Positions 7,662-16,773 of a stretch of 64,000 nucleotides of DNA are shown one piece after another (the stretch's first letter is position 1; each line of letters opens with the position of its first letter). A program made the position numbers and the translations under genes. Where the stretch lies: contig JALDYR010000003.1 of the NCBI GenBank assembly GCA_032153715.1, positions 124,001 through 188,000 of the forward strand, in the 5' to 3' direction. The stretch is from SEAL01 sp032153715. Its GTDB lineage: Bacteria > Patescibacteriota > Saccharimonadia > Saccharimonadales > Saccharimonadaceae. The notes under the pieces are model-generated. The model saw only the letters and a list, made by a program, of their open reading frames with translations. It was not told where the DNA came from and ran no database searches.

Positions 7662-8864
7662 ATGAAAGCTCTTGAATTTGAGATTCACCATCGTCTGGAT
7701 GGCGCTTTGGCGCGCACCGGTACGATCACGACGCCGCACGGAACGATTGAGACGCCGGCGTTTATTCCTGTTGGTACGAAAGCGACGCTCAAAGCGCTGA
7801 CACCAGAGCAGCTTGAGGGGGTTGGCGCGCAGGCGGTACTGGCTAATGCCTATCACTTATATCTGCGACCTGGCCACGAACTAATTGACCGCGCGGGTGG
7901 ATTGAATGCATTTATGAATTGGAAGAAGCCGACATTTACTGATAGCGGTGGGTTTCAAGTAATGTCACTTGGTGTCGGGTTCAAGAAAGTGATCGACATG
8001 GACGGCCAGACTGACGAAAAGCCGCTGGCAAAAAAGGATAAGTTGGCGTGGATTGATAATAATGGTGTCCGATTTAAATCACATCTTGATGGCAGCTATC
8101 ACTACTTCACACCAGAACTTTCCATGCAAATCCAGCACGGTATTGGCGCGGATATTACGTTTGCTTTTGATGAGCTGACGACACTACATCATGACTATGA
8201 TTATCAGGTTGAATCGCTTGATGAACGAACACATCCTTGGGCGGTGCGCAGTCTTGTCGAACACCAACGTCTAAACGAAGAGCGATCGCATCGTCCACCG
8301 CAAGCGTTATTCGGCGTCGTGCAAGGCGCAGATCACGAAGACCTACGACGCAAGTGTTCGCAGTTTTTGGGCGCAATGGACTTTGACGGGTATGGGCTTG
8401 GCGGTGCGCTGCGCAAAGAAAATATCGGCGAAATCGTTCGTTGGATGAACGAGGAGCTGCCAGAAGACAAGCCACGACATATGCTGGGGATTAGCGAACC
8501 TGATGACATTTTTGAATGTATCGAAAACGGTGCAGATACGTTCGACTGCGTCTCGCCTGCTCGCGTTGGGCGCAATGGTGCGCTGTACACGCGATTTGGT
8601 CGGGTTAATATTACCCGTGCTCAGTACAAAGATGACTTTACACCGTTTGATAGTGAATGCGACTGCTATAGCTGCCAAAGCTATACGAGCGCCTACCTGC
8701 ACCATTTATTTAAGTCGGATGAGCTGCTGGCAAATACACTTGCGACCATTCATAACGAACGCTTTATCGTAAAGTTAGTTGATGACATCCGTGCAAGTAT
8801 CGCTGATGGATCTTTCTACGATTTCAAGCAATCATTCCTCGCTGATTATTACTCTAAAAAATAA
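7662..8864 (+). CDS. tgt: tRNA-guanine transglycosylase
   Basis: A 400-aa queuine/preQ1 tRNA-ribosyltransferase that swaps guanine 34 of GUN-anticodon tRNAs for a 7-deazaguanine. Evidence: an N-terminal GTIETPAFIPVGT motif, TDSGGFQ with the catalytic Asp, a FDCVSPAR active-site strand, and the C-terminal zinc site DCDCYSC with a later His. Length is normal to slightly long. There is no Shine-Dalgarno; a weak -10 lies about 8 nt before the ATG. No other queuosine gene is seen here, so the base is probably salvaged. Confidence 0.95.
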   Translation: MKALEFEIHHRLDGALARTGTITTPHGTIETPAFIPVGTKATLKALTPEQLEGVGAQAVLANAYHLYLRPGHELIDRAGGLNAFMNWKKPTFTDSGGFQVMSLGVGFKKVIDMDGQTDEKPLAKKDKLAWIDNNGVRFKSHLDGSYHYFTPELSMQIQHGIGADITFAFDELTTLHHDYDYQVESLDERTHPWAVRSLVEHQRLNEERSHRPPQALFGVVQGADHEDLRRKCSQFLGAMDFDGYGLGGALRKENIGEIVRWMNEELPEDKPRHMLGISEPDDIFECIENGADTFDCVSPARVGRNGALYTRFGRVNITRAQYKDDFTPFDSECDCYSCQSYTSAYLHHLFKSDELLANTLATIHNERFIVKLVDDIRASIADGSFYDFKQSFLADYYSKK

Positions 8865-8889
8865 AACACCCCGCCTCCACGGAGTGTTT
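8864..8889. terminator. Weak terminator hairpin after tgt
   Basis: AAACACCCC / GGAGTGTTT with one mismatch and an 8-nt loop. It may act for tgt and for the convergent gene ending at 8916. Confidence 0.5.
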
Positions 8890-8915
8890 GCTCGACGTGG
8901 GAGAACGGGGCTTAG

Positions 8916-9353
8916 TTAGTGGCCTAGCTTGACGGCGCGTCGTACTTTTTGGCATGTACGTTGACGAGATTGTCTTGCGGTGTCGGCACGTCCGACACGG
9001 TACTGATTGATGGCTTCTCGAGAGGATCGATTGATGTGAGCGCATCGCATCTCGTGTGTTGCGTCCAAGTCTCCGCGAAGTGCTTCGTCTGCACTGCAGC
9101 TTCTCCAGGCCATGGAGTGTAGCGTGTTATTGTCACTTTCGAGCTTGGCGTAGATCGTGTTGACGACGGACATGAAGCGGAACTCATGTGTGCTCAGTTC
9201 AGTCCTTCGTGTAACTATGCCGTAGTTAGCATAGATCTTCGAGAGTTCGCTGATCGCCGCGGCGACATAGGTGGTCACTTCAATTTCTGCGAGCGTGATC
9301 CGATCGGTCCAAAGCTGTGCTTCCATGTACGTATCGTAGGTCATGGGGATCAT
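8916..9353 (-). CDS. Hypothetical protein, 145 aa
   Basis: A helical protein opening MIPMTYDTYMEAQLWTDR, with a basic C-terminal third rich in Arg, Gln and Ala. Two other minus-strand frames overlap it, but only this one starts after a clear AAGGAG 5 nt upstream. No family recognised. It is a single-gene unit typical of the small orphans in this window. Confidence 0.6.
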   Translation of the reverse strand: MIPMTYDTYMEAQLWTDRITLAEIEVTTYVAAAISELSKIYANYGIVTRRTELSTHEFRFMSVVNTIYAKLESDNNTLHSMAWRSCSADEALRGDLDATHEMRCAHINRSSREAINQYRVGRADTARQSRQRTCQKVRRAVKLGH

Positions 9354-9416
9354 AGTAGCTCCTTGGAAGTACGGTAATGGATAAAATTATCATACCATAT
9401 TACAAAAAATATGCAA

Positions 9417-9445
9417 TTCCCAAAGCTTCCCGTCTCTGCTATACT
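9417..9445 (+). promoter_or_regulatory. Promoter of the AI-2E family gene
   Basis: TTCCCA (9417-9422), a 17-nt spacer and TATACT (9440-9445) with an extended TGC just upstream. It lies 25 nt before the chosen start, leaving room for the AAGGAG ribosome site. Confidence 0.65.
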
Positions 9446-9470
9446 ACAAACAAACTTAAGGAGTTATTTC

Positions 9471-10604
9471 ATGAAAGTGCGTATTGATATTGATACAAGT
9501 ACCTTTGTCCGTTTTTGGCTGGTTGTGATCGCCTTTGCCTTTGCGATCCTTGCCATTTACAGTGCACGGACAGCCCTTATTATTATTGGCGTCGCCTTCT
9601 TCTTGGCACTAGCCTTGAACCGTCCGGTCTCGGCGCTTGCCGACAAACTACCCGGCCGTAGTCGTGTTGGCGCGACCGCGCTCGCCTATATTGCTGTCGT
9701 TGCCTTTTTGGGGTTGATTATCTTTACGGTCATTCCACCAATCGTACAGCAGACCGCTAAATTTACCGAAACAGTTCCAAGTCTTGTTGATAGCGCGACA
9801 AAGCAATGGCACGGTCTTGATTCTGTGATTGATCGCTACAACCTACAGCCACAAGTGGACAATGCAGTCGAGTCAATCAAATCAAACGCTGCTGGCTGGG
9901 CGGCAAGTATTGGCAGTAATGTTGTGTCTGGTATTGGCTCGCTCGCTGCACTACTGACGTCGACATTCCTCGTTCTTGTGCTTTCATTCTTGATGTTAAT
10001 TGAAGCGCCAGTTTGGCTAAAACGCATCTGGAGTTTGTATAACGATAAGGAGCGTATGGAGAACCACCGAGAGATGGCAACGCGTATGTACAATGTCGTC
10101 ACTGGATATGTCACTGGCCAATTAACGGTGTCTGCAATCGGTGCGGCGTTTGCGGGATTATTCGTCTTTATCCTGAGCTTCTTCTTTCCGGGCGTTGCGC
10201 CAAATCTGGCGATGCCAACTGCGGCAATTACGTTTGTACTATCGCTGGTGCCAATGTTCGGTGCAACGATTGCCGGTGTGATTATCACGATTCTGCTCGC
10301 ACTCAATAGCCTGCCTGCGGCAATCGTCTTTGTGATTTACTTCATCGTATATCAGCAGCTGGAGAATAACTTTATTTCACCAACTATCCAGTCAAAGGCT
10401 GTCGAGCTGTCGGCACTTGCCGTGCTTGCATCTGTGACGATTGGTCTGTATGTGTTTGGTATTGCGGGGGGTATCATTTCAATCCCAGTCGCAGGATGTG
10501 TAAAGGTGCTTCTCGAAAATTATCTACGAGGAGCTAAAAAGGAGCGTGAAAAAAGTGATCGCCCACTACACAAGCTGGTAAAGAAAATTCAAAAAGAAGC
10601 CTAA
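9471..10604 (+). CDS. AI-2E family transporter (permease)
   Basis: A 377-aa polytopic membrane protein of the AI-2E/PerM family. It opens MKVRIDIDTSTFVRFW, has early membrane segments, a soluble loop rich in Asp/Val at about residues 85-150, then several C-terminal membrane segments including ISIPVAG. Members export small molecules, peptides or Na+; the quorum-signal role in the name is not general. The start follows AAGGAG and a clear promoter. The charged tail ends in KKIQKEA. Confidence 0.87.
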   Translation: MKVRIDIDTSTFVRFWLVVIAFAFAILAIYSARTALIIIGVAFFLALALNRPVSALADKLPGRSRVGATALAYIAVVAFLGLIIFTVIPPIVQQTAKFTETVPSLVDSATKQWHGLDSVIDRYNLQPQVDNAVESIKSNAAGWAASIGSNVVSGIGSLAALLTSTFLVLVLSFLMLIEAPVWLKRIWSLYNDKERMENHREMATRMYNVVTGYVTGQLTVSAIGAAFAGLFVFILSFFFPGVAPNLAMPTAAITFVLSLVPMFGATIAGVIITILLALNSLPAAIVFVIYFIVYQQLENNFISPTIQSKAVELSALAVLASVTIGLYVFGIAGGIISIPVAGCVKVLLENYLRGAKKEREKSDRPLHKLVKKIQKEA

Positions 10605-10624
10605 AAATTTTTAGATAAAAAGCA

Positions 10625-10648
10625 CCCCGCCAAATGATCTTGGCGGGG
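10625..10648. terminator. Bidirectional rho-independent terminator
   Basis: CCCCGCCA / TGGCGGGG, followed by TTTTG on the plus strand. It separates the AI-2E gene from the convergent gene ending at 10666. Confidence 0.8.
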
Positions 10649-10665
10649 TTTTGATTGTTCGCTTT

Positions 10666-11049
10666 TTAGAGGTGGGCTCCACGAAGGTGGATCACCGCAT
10701 CGGCAAGGAAGTTGTCCGGATATTCGAACGGATTCCTGTACCAATCGATGAGCACTTGCTGGACTGAGTCTGCGTCGAGCTCATCGTTGTCGATGATTCG
10801 ACGTATAGCGGGAACGGTCAGGTCCTCGATCTGCACCTCGTAGTCGAGGCAGTGCAGATGAAGGGCGGCGACGGCATCGCGCGTTTCTTTTTCGAATTCG
10901 GCGATGAACAGGTCGTAGTCCTGTGTCATCTCCTCCTGAAGCTTGCGCCAGAGCTCGTTCTCTTCGGCTACTTCATTCGCGTACTCATTGAGTCCGGCGT
11001 TGATGTCGATTCGAGCGAGGACCGCGCGTCGTCCCATGCCAATGATCAT
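10666..11049 (-). CDS. Hypothetical protein, 127 aa
   Basis: An acidic, helical protein opening MIIGMGRRAVLARIDINAGL, with several Glu/Asp-rich helices and a NPFEYPDNFLADAV stretch near the end. GAGGAG 7 nt upstream sets the start; longer alternatives run into the leader. No family recognised. No partner gene suggesting a toxin-antitoxin pair is next to it. Confidence 0.6.
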   Translation of the reverse strand: MIIGMGRRAVLARIDINAGLNEYANEVAEENELWRKLQEEMTQDYDLFIAEFEKETRDAVAALHLHCLDYEVQIEDLTVPAIRRIIDNDELDADSVQQVLIDWYRNPFEYPDNFLADAVIHLRGAHL

Positions 11050-11130
11050 TGCTTCTCCTCTTGTAGGTGAACAACGTGTAGATAATATCATAAAAATAAT
11101 AAAAAGTCAATATGTTCAAGAAAGAACGAT

Positions 11131-11156
11131 GCCCCGCCCGGAAATCCGGACGGGGC
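11131..11156. terminator. Strong GC-rich hairpin
   Basis: GCCCCGcCCGGA / TCCGGaCGGGGC forms a 12-position stem with one mismatch. It lies 70 nt after the 51-aa minus-strand gene. T-runs are poor, so it may be a processing or terminator structure. Confidence 0.5.
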
Positions 11157-11225
11157 GTATGTTCGTACAACCTAACAAATGGTTTGCGATCGTCATTGAT
11201 CAGGTTTAGGTGGTTAGACGTGAGG

Positions 11226-11381
11226 CTATCGATGCCCCCATCTCTTCTTGAGCGCCACTGCTTCTTCGCAGAATGCTCGAGGATTGAGAGTCGCGTCGCG
11301 GTGAACTTCCGCTTTTGGCGGTGTGGGTTCGCCGATTCCGGTGGGTGCTGTCTGGTCGTTGTTGTCGACTGTATTGCTCAT
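11226..11381 (-). CDS. Small hypothetical protein, 51 aa
   Basis: Opens MSNTVDNNDQTAPTGIGEPT and ends in KKRWGHR, with a Pro/Thr-rich disordered start and a basic helical end. AAAAGGAG lies 6 nt before the ATG, which makes this frame preferable to the two overlapping frames. A single-gene unit. No family recognised. Confidence 0.5.
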   Translation of the reverse strand: MSNTVDNNDQTAPTGIGEPTPPKAEVHRDATLNPRAFCEEAVALKKRWGHR

Positions 11382-11468
11382 CGGATTCTCCTTTTTGTTC
11401 GTGTACGAACATGAATATAGTCGCATATCCACCTTAAAAAATCAATCCGTGGACGAGTACAATAAGAG

Positions 11469-12929
11469 CTAGCTTAGGTATTCCCAGACGCTGCCATGGG
11501 TGGTGTCTCGAACGGCGATACCTTCGTCGGCGAGTTCGTCGCGGAGTTTGTCAGAAAGTGCCCAGTCTTTGTTTTCGCGGGCCTGTTGACGTTCCAGAAT
11601 GGTTTGTTTTTGCTCATCGGTAATATCGGGTGTGCTGTCGCGTAGTTGCAGGCCAAGCGTGTCGTCGATCGTTTCAAGCAAGTCATTAAGGCTTTGCTGA
11701 TGAATTGCAGTAAGTGGCTGGTTTTCGACGCGTGCAAAGGATTCATCAATAACGCGTAGCGCTTCCGGAGTATTGAGGTTGTCGTTAAGTGCTTCAATGA
11801 TCGCCTGCGAAGCTGCGCGGAGTGACACTTCCTTGTCACTGTCGCTCTCGATCGTGTCGTGTGTTTGGTGGCGCAGCGCGGCAATGTTACGCCAATGATG
11901 TAAGCGGTTTTTGGCTGCAGTCAGATTTTCAAAGGTAAAGTTGCCCTCGTTTGAATAGTGACCTTGTAGGATAAACATACGATAATCAAACGGTGTATAG
12001 CCGCGCTCTTCGAGGTCGTCGAGCGTATAGCCGTTGCCGAGGCTTTTGCTGATTTTTGTACCGCCTGATTTCAGGTGGTTGTTGTGGATCCAAAAGTTAG
12101 AAAACCGTTTGCCGGTGACTGATTCAGACTGGGCAATTTCGTTTGTGTGGTGCACGGGAATGTGGTCGATGCCACCGGTGTGAATATCAAGCGTTTCACC
12201 CAGGATACTCATGGCCATAGCACTACATTCAAGGTGCCAGCCTGGAAAGCCCATCTTCCCTACTTCGTCGTTATCGATAAGGTTTGATGGCGTCTCCCAT
12301 TCCATGTCGCGCTGTTCGTCTGCAGGTGAGAACTTCCAGAGTGCAAAATCTGATACGTTTCGCTTTTGCTGATTCATTTCAACGCGGGCACCGGCGCGTA
12401 GTGCGTCAAGGTCAAGTCCTGCAAAGTCAGCGTAGGTTGGGAATTTGCTGGTATCAAAATAAATGCCGTCGTCGATTTGATAAGTAAAGCCTTTTTCTTT
12501 GAGTGCGCGCACAAGATCTAGCTGTTGTGGGATATATTCGGTGGCTTTGGTAATGTGCTGCGGAGTGATTAAATTCAGGCGCTTCATTCCTTTTAGGAAA
12601 TCATCACCGTAAAACTCAGCGACATCCCAAGCAGTCTTGCCCTCGCGGCGAGCGCCCTTTTGCATCTTGTCTTCGCCGGTGTCAGCGTCGCCTTCATTTT
12701 CGCCTGTTAGGTGGCCGACGTCAGTGATATTCATCACGCGCTCGACGTTGTAGTCGTTGGCAATCAGCGTGCGTACGAGCGTATCCCAGTAGATGTAGGC
12801 TGCCCAGTTGCCAACGTGCAGATAGTTGTAGACCGTTGGACCACATGTGTAAAGCGAGACCTGGTTGTCATTTTGCGGAGTGAATTCTTCGAGTGATTTG
12901 GTGAGCGTATTATGCAGTTTCAGGGACAT
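11469..12929 (-). CDS. cysS: Cysteinyl-tRNA synthetase
   Basis: A 486-aa class I synthetase charging tRNA-Cys. The HIGH-type motif is HVGN (residues 38-41) and the KMSKS motif is KISKS (292-296). The zinc ligands are present: C29 in YTCGPT, the Cys in HLECS and the His residues around GGIDHIPVHHTNE. The length matches bacterial CysRS, with a DALR-type helical C-terminus. The start overlaps the upstream DHH gene by 20 nt, so the two are probably translated from one transcript. Confidence 0.96.
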   Translation of the reverse strand: MSLKLHNTLTKSLEEFTPQNDNQVSLYTCGPTVYNYLHVGNWAAYIYWDTLVRTLIANDYNVERVMNITDVGHLTGENEGDADTGEDKMQKGARREGKTAWDVAEFYGDDFLKGMKRLNLITPQHITKATEYIPQQLDLVRALKEKGFTYQIDDGIYFDTSKFPTYADFAGLDLDALRAGARVEMNQQKRNVSDFALWKFSPADEQRDMEWETPSNLIDNDEVGKMGFPGWHLECSAMAMSILGETLDIHTGGIDHIPVHHTNEIAQSESVTGKRFSNFWIHNNHLKSGGTKISKSLGNGYTLDDLEERGYTPFDYRMFILQGHYSNEGNFTFENLTAAKNRLHHWRNIAALRHQTHDTIESDSDKEVSLRAASQAIIEALNDNLNTPEALRVIDESFARVENQPLTAIHQQSLNDLLETIDDTLGLQLRDSTPDITDEQKQTILERQQARENKDWALSDKLRDELADEGIAVRDTTHGSVWEYLS

Positions 12930-13902
12930 AGTTTTTGATTGCCTTATCTGTCGCAGTTACTAGTTCTGCTACGATTGTATCGTATGATTCGTATGCGCGG
13001 AAGCCAGCTGCGTATTTGTGTCCGCCGCCGCCAAAGTAGCCTGCTACTGTTTCGGCAATTGGCAGGTTGCCGCGGAGCTTGCCGGTGATTTTGCCGTCAG
13101 GATAAGTCTTGATTGCAATGCCAAGTTCAACCCCTTCGACGAGGCGCATCTCGTCTAGAACGAGCACGCTTGGGTTGTATTGATCGCTGTAGGCTTGGAT
13201 GTCTTCCCATGGAATGTGAACAAGGGCAAGTTTGCCGTCAAGCAGGTATTCGATGCGGCTGATTAGCTGGCCTTTGTAGGCGAGGATCTCTGGGGATTTT
13301 TTCATGAATTCGCGGCGGCGTTCTTCGATAGCTGAATTGCGTGCGCCAAGTTCGGCGAGCTTGCTGGCGACAAAGAATGTGCGTGGCGTGACGTTTTGTG
13401 TCGTTAGGCCCAGGCTGTCGCTCATAATCGCGACCATCATGTTTTCAGCTGCTTGTGCGTTGATTGTCCAGTTGTTGTCGCTGGCTAGCTTGTAAATGAC
13501 TTCGCTTGTTGCAACGGCATCGTCTGACAGCATAGTGTGATCAAATGTCAGGTTTGATTCGGTTGTGTGGTGATCAACGACGAGCACTGGATGTGATTCG
13601 AGGAAATGGCGTACGCCGCGTGTTTCGAGGACTTTGGTGATCAGGACGTCAGCGCTGGTATCGACGATAATCGCCAGATCGGCATTCGTATCAAAATCGC
13701 AAACAACCCGGTCCCATCCCTGGATGTAGCGCATGTATTTTGGAATTTCTACTGGGCAATATAATACGACGTCTTTGCCGAGGTCGCCAAGGATTTCTTC
13801 GAGGGCAAGCGCGCTACCGAGCGAGTCGCCGTCGGGATTTTCGGCCTGGATGACAATAATTTTCTTTGCGTCGTTGATGAGAGTAGTTGCAGATTCGTAC
13901 AT
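12910..13902 (-). CDS. DHH-family phosphoesterase (NrnA-like)
   Basis: A 330-aa DHH/DHHA1 protein like nanoRNase/pAp phosphatase NrnA. Motifs: NPDGDSLGS (D24, D26), the DHH signature in VVDHHTT, and the C-terminal GGGGHKYAAGF of DHHA1. Such enzymes degrade short RNAs, pAp or cyclic-dinucleotide products; the exact substrate cannot be read here. A TACAAT box with an upstream TG ends 8 nt before the ATG and there is no Shine-Dalgarno, so the mRNA is probably leaderless. It overlaps cysS downstream. Confidence 0.9.
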   Translation of the reverse strand: MYESATTLINDAKKIIVIQAENPDGDSLGSALALEEILGDLGKDVVLYCPVEIPKYMRYIQGWDRVVCDFDTNADLAIIVDTSADVLITKVLETRGVRHFLESHPVLVVDHHTTESNLTFDHTMLSDDAVATSEVIYKLASDNNWTINAQAAENMMVAIMSDSLGLTTQNVTPRTFFVASKLAELGARNSAIEERRREFMKKSPEILAYKGQLISRIEYLLDGKLALVHIPWEDIQAYSDQYNPSVLVLDEMRLVEGVELGIAIKTYPDGKITGKLRGNLPIAETVAGYFGGGGHKYAAGFRAYESYDTIVAELVTATDKAIKNYVPETA

Positions 13903-13941
13903 TGGTATCTATTGTAACAGAGGCGGCTCCATTGCACATTA

Positions 13942-13970
13942 TTGACAATATTTACTTTAAATAGTATAAT
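13942..13970 (+). promoter_or_regulatory. Consensus sigma-70-type promoter
   Basis: Perfect TTGACA (13942-13947), a 17-nt spacer and perfect TATAAT (13965-13970). It is the strongest promoter in the window and drives the small membrane protein at 14054 with a leader of about 77 nt. Confidence 0.9.
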
Positions 13971-14053
13971 TAAAAAGTAATCATGCTTTTTGTGATTAGT
14001 ACTTCGCAATGAGGAAATGTTCCGTTCTCACAACGATCTCCCAAGGAGGAGAA

Positions 14054-14323
14054 ATGGACACGAAGATGTACGAAGCGCTCGCGGCTCAGGCCAAAGCGGA
14101 GGCTCTTCTTACGAGAGGCATCCTGTTCGTACTCGCGGCAGTCATACTTTTCGTCATAAGTAGTCTGCTGGAAGGATTGGACGCGCGTGTCGTGGGCGGT
14201 CTTTCCGCTGCAATTATCGTTCCCGGAATTGAGCTCGTAGGAGTTTCGCTTCGTAAAATGAGGCCGCTCTTCAAGCGACTCGACAGTGAGGTGCGTGCAC
14301 TTCACGACGTAAAGGCCAATTGA
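14054..14323 (+). CDS. Small two-span membrane protein, 89 aa
   Basis: Opens MDTKMYEALAAQAKAEALLT and has two hydrophobic segments at about residues 22-40 and 46-64, followed by a charged tail with KRLDSEVRALHD. The start is fixed by AAGGAGGAG. A perfect promoter and a double hairpin after the stop suggest high, controlled expression. No family recognised; perhaps an abundant envelope protein. Confidence 0.65.
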   Translation: MDTKMYEALAAQAKAEALLTRGILFVLAAVILFVISSLLEGLDARVVGGLSAAIIVPGIELVGVSLRKMRPLFKRLDSEVRALHDVKAN

Positions 14324-14408
14324 CAGCTCGGCCCTGGCGGGATAACCCGCAGCGCTGTCACCGCCTTGAGGCGGGGTTGAGACTTTATAGTCTCCCCCGC
14401 CTCGGCGG
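14321..14408 (+). ncRNA. Two adjacent long hairpins (structured 3' region)
   Basis: Hairpin 1: TGACAGC (14321-14327, including the stop codon) pairs with GCTGTCA (14354-14360), with an inner GCGGG/CCCGC. Hairpin 2 starts at the next base: CCGCC, GAGGCGGGG and GAGACT pair with AGTCTC, CCCCGCCTC and GGCGG across a TTAT loop, giving 20 base pairs broken only by two TT bulges (14361-14408). Neither ends in a T-run. It may stabilise the upstream mRNA or be a small RNA; no RNA family recognised. Confidence 0.55.
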
Positions 14409-14448
14409 ATCCGACTATTGTTGAGCATTTCGCTCCAAAGTCAAAAAC

Positions 14449-14472
14449 GACCCTCGAATGAGGGTCTTTTAT
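14449..14472 (+). terminator. Rho-independent terminator
   Basis: GACCCTC / GAGGGTC with loop GAAT, followed by TTTTATTTT. It closes the 14054 transcript after the two hairpins. Confidence 0.85.
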
Positions 14473-14534
14473 TTTGCCTACAATTGAGGTCGTTTATCTA
14501 GTAATAAGCATAAGGACTTTGTATACTGGTACAT

Positions 14535-16160
14535 ATGCCAAATGCCGCTCGTACGCCCCATTCTAAGAGGCAGCTTATTCAGTATTTAATCGCATTTTAT
14601 GCATTTGCGGCTTTGATGACCGTTACGTTCCTGATCGACGGCACGACGCGTGCACTTTATCCATATGTCGAATATGGCGCAATTCTTGGTACGGCCGTTG
14701 TCTTACCTGTCCTTCTTTTGATCGATCATAAAGTTCGACGTATTCGCGCTACTTACTTTTATGCAATGTACGCAACTGCGGCATGTATCGTGATTGGTTA
14801 TCTGGGCGCATATAGTCCCCTGTCGACTGTCTGGATTATTATGTGTATTATCACGTATCAGCAATTTGGTACGAAGGGGTTTATTCTTAGTTCTCTCTTC
14901 CTTGTGTCGGTGATGCTGTTATTTTGTGCGATTGTTCCGGAGGGATATGTCTATGAAGATAACATTCCATCGTATACATTCTACGCGATGATTTTTTGTG
15001 CCGTACAGATCCTGACGGCGTATGTCTTTAAGCGCATCCTTGATAGTTCGGAGCATGCTCGACGTGAATTGCAACATACCCGCGAATTAGAGCTAATAGA
15101 GTTTAATAAAGTGAATGTGCTGCTTAATACGATTGACGAAGCGATTCTGACGCTTGATATGTCGATGCATGTTACAGCTCAGAATGCCGGCGCCTTGTCA
15201 TTCTTTGATACGAACGGTTCGCTTATCGGGCGGCATATATCCGAACTACTTCATGTCGTTGACGGTCAGTCGCAGGCGGTGAACGTCGAATCGATGCTGA
15301 TGGGTGCCTTGCGGAGCGTGACGCGTGAGGATTTGGTAATTCCAAGTGACGATCACGGTGATATGCGTATTAGCCTGCAGATGGCGCCAATCTATATCGC
15401 CAATCAGGGGGCCGAGCGTCAGGGTGTTGTAGTGGTGATCCGCGATATTACGAAACGAAAAACGCTCGAGGACGAGAAGGACGAGTTTATTAGCGTCACG
15501 AGCCATGAGCTTCGCACGCCAATTGCGATTGTCGAGGGGAGTTTGGGAAGCCTGGCTGCGCTGCAGGAGCGTGGCGCAGATCCATCAAAACTAAAGCAGA
15601 TGATGAAGATGGCAACTGACCAGATTAAGTCTTTGGCTGCGATCGTAAATGATATCACGACGATTACTAGCTCGGAGGACGACGCGAACGCTGTCGTAGA
15701 AGCGGTCGATATGAACGAGCTATTCCTTGCAGTGTATGCAAAATACGAAGTTGAGGCGGCGGCAAAGGGGTTGCGCCTCGAGCTTGATATCCCTGGTGCG
15801 TTACCGACAATTCAAGCGGTGCGACTGTATCCCGAAGCGATCTTGCAGAATTTGCTGAATAACGCCATTAAATACACGACGATTGGATCGGTGACGCTTG
15901 CTGCACGCGTGACGGAACGAGGGCTTGAGTGTGCTGTGAAAGATACGGGCATCGGTATTAGCTCGACTGATATCAAGAAGGTATTCCAGCGTTTTTATCG
16001 CTCTGAAGATTATCGGACACGTGAAACTGGCGGGACAGGCCTGGGACTATATATTGTTCAAAAGCTTGCGGGCAAGTTAAATACAAGAGTGTCGGTTGAA
16101 AGCCGTTTGAATCACGGCTCGACATTTTCATTTGTCATTCCCCTAGATTCAAATACTTAA
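14535..16160 (+). CDS. Orphan membrane histidine kinase with PAS domain
   Basis: A 541-aa sensor kinase. About six membrane segments cover residues 15-170; then comes a PAS-like domain (about 190-310), a HisKA helix with the phospho-acceptor in TSHELRTP, and an HATPase domain with N (NNAIKYT), G1 (DTGIG), F and G2 (GTGLGLYI) boxes. No response regulator gene is adjacent. A TATACT box ends 7 nt before the ATG, so translation is probably leaderless. It is closely similar in layout and motifs to the kinase at 37378-39021, which suggests gene duplication. Confidence 0.92.
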   Translation: MPNAARTPHSKRQLIQYLIAFYAFAALMTVTFLIDGTTRALYPYVEYGAILGTAVVLPVLLLIDHKVRRIRATYFYAMYATAACIVIGYLGAYSPLSTVWIIMCIITYQQFGTKGFILSSLFLVSVMLLFCAIVPEGYVYEDNIPSYTFYAMIFCAVQILTAYVFKRILDSSEHARRELQHTRELELIEFNKVNVLLNTIDEAILTLDMSMHVTAQNAGALSFFDTNGSLIGRHISELLHVVDGQSQAVNVESMLMGALRSVTREDLVIPSDDHGDMRISLQMAPIYIANQGAERQGVVVVIRDITKRKTLEDEKDEFISVTSHELRTPIAIVEGSLGSLAALQERGADPSKLKQMMKMATDQIKSLAAIVNDITTITSSEDDANAVVEAVDMNELFLAVYAKYEVEAAAKGLRLELDIPGALPTIQAVRLYPEAILQNLLNNAIKYTTIGSVTLAARVTERGLECAVKDTGIGISSTDIKKVFQRFYRSEDYRTRETGGTGLGLYIVQKLAGKLNTRVSVESRLNHGSTFSFVIPLDSNT

Positions 16161-16771
16161 AGCGCGCGACGGCCTTCGAGGGCGTGGCTGAGGGTGATCT
16201 GGTCGGCATACTCCAGGTCGACACCGACTGGAATACCACGTGCAAGGCGTGACATTTTAACGGTGATGCCAGCGTCTTGGATGTGGCGCTGCAAAAAGAG
16301 TGCGGTCGATTCACCTTCGACGCTCGCATTGGTGGCGATAATAAGTTCTTGGACGTTATCTTCGGCGATGCGCTTCATGAGTTCTGGAATATGAAGCTGT
16401 TCAGGGCCAATACCATCGATTGGGCTGATTGCACCACCAAGTACATGATAAGTGCCGTTATACTGCCCTGTTCGCTCGAGCGCAACGATATCAAGCGGCT
16501 CTTCAACTACGGCGATGGTTGTCTTGTCGCGCGTCGGGTCATCGTAGAGTGGCGACACAGCCATGTCGGCATCGATTAACGCAAAGGTAACCGGGCATTG
16601 CTTGACGCCAGCGTGAAGCTGTCTGAGACCTGCTGCAAGCTTGTCTGCGACGTCCGGGTTGGCGCGCAGTAAAAAGTACGCGTAACGTTCAGCAGTACGC
16701 GCACCAACGCCAGGAAGGCGACCGAGTTCATCGATCGCCGCAGTAAGTGCTGCTGGCAGTAGTTGTGCCAT
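16157..16771 (-). CDS. recR: Recombination protein RecR lacking its zinc finger
   Basis: A 204-aa RecR, which works with RecF and RecO to load RecA at gaps. The helix-hairpin-helix (RLPGVGARTAERYA) and the TOPRIM region with TNASVEGESTA are clear, as is the C-terminal GIPVG. The family normally has a four-Cys zinc finger at about residues 57-72; here only one Cys remains (KQCPVTF) and the rest is replaced by LIDADMAVSPLYDD. Start 2 nt after the ybaB stop, so the two are coupled. It converges with the kinase gene with a 4-nt overlap. Confidence 0.94.
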   Translation of the reverse strand: MAQLLPAALTAAIDELGRLPGVGARTAERYAYFLLRANPDVADKLAAGLRQLHAGVKQCPVTFALIDADMAVSPLYDDPTRDKTTIAVVEEPLDIVALERTGQYNGTYHVLGGAISPIDGIGPEQLHIPELMKRIAEDNVQELIIATNASVEGESTALFLQRHIQDAGITVKMSRLARGIPVGVDLEYADQITLSHALEGRRAL

Positions 16772-16773
16772 CG

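Noticed and set aside
8924..9187. Second minus-strand frame inside the 145-aa hypothetical gene
   Set aside because: No ribosome site; the overlapping frame has a clear AAGGAG start and better composition.
11112..11414. Plus-strand 100-codon frame over the 51-aa gene
   Set aside because: No ribosome site, and it lies antisense to a frame with a strong AAAAGGAG start.
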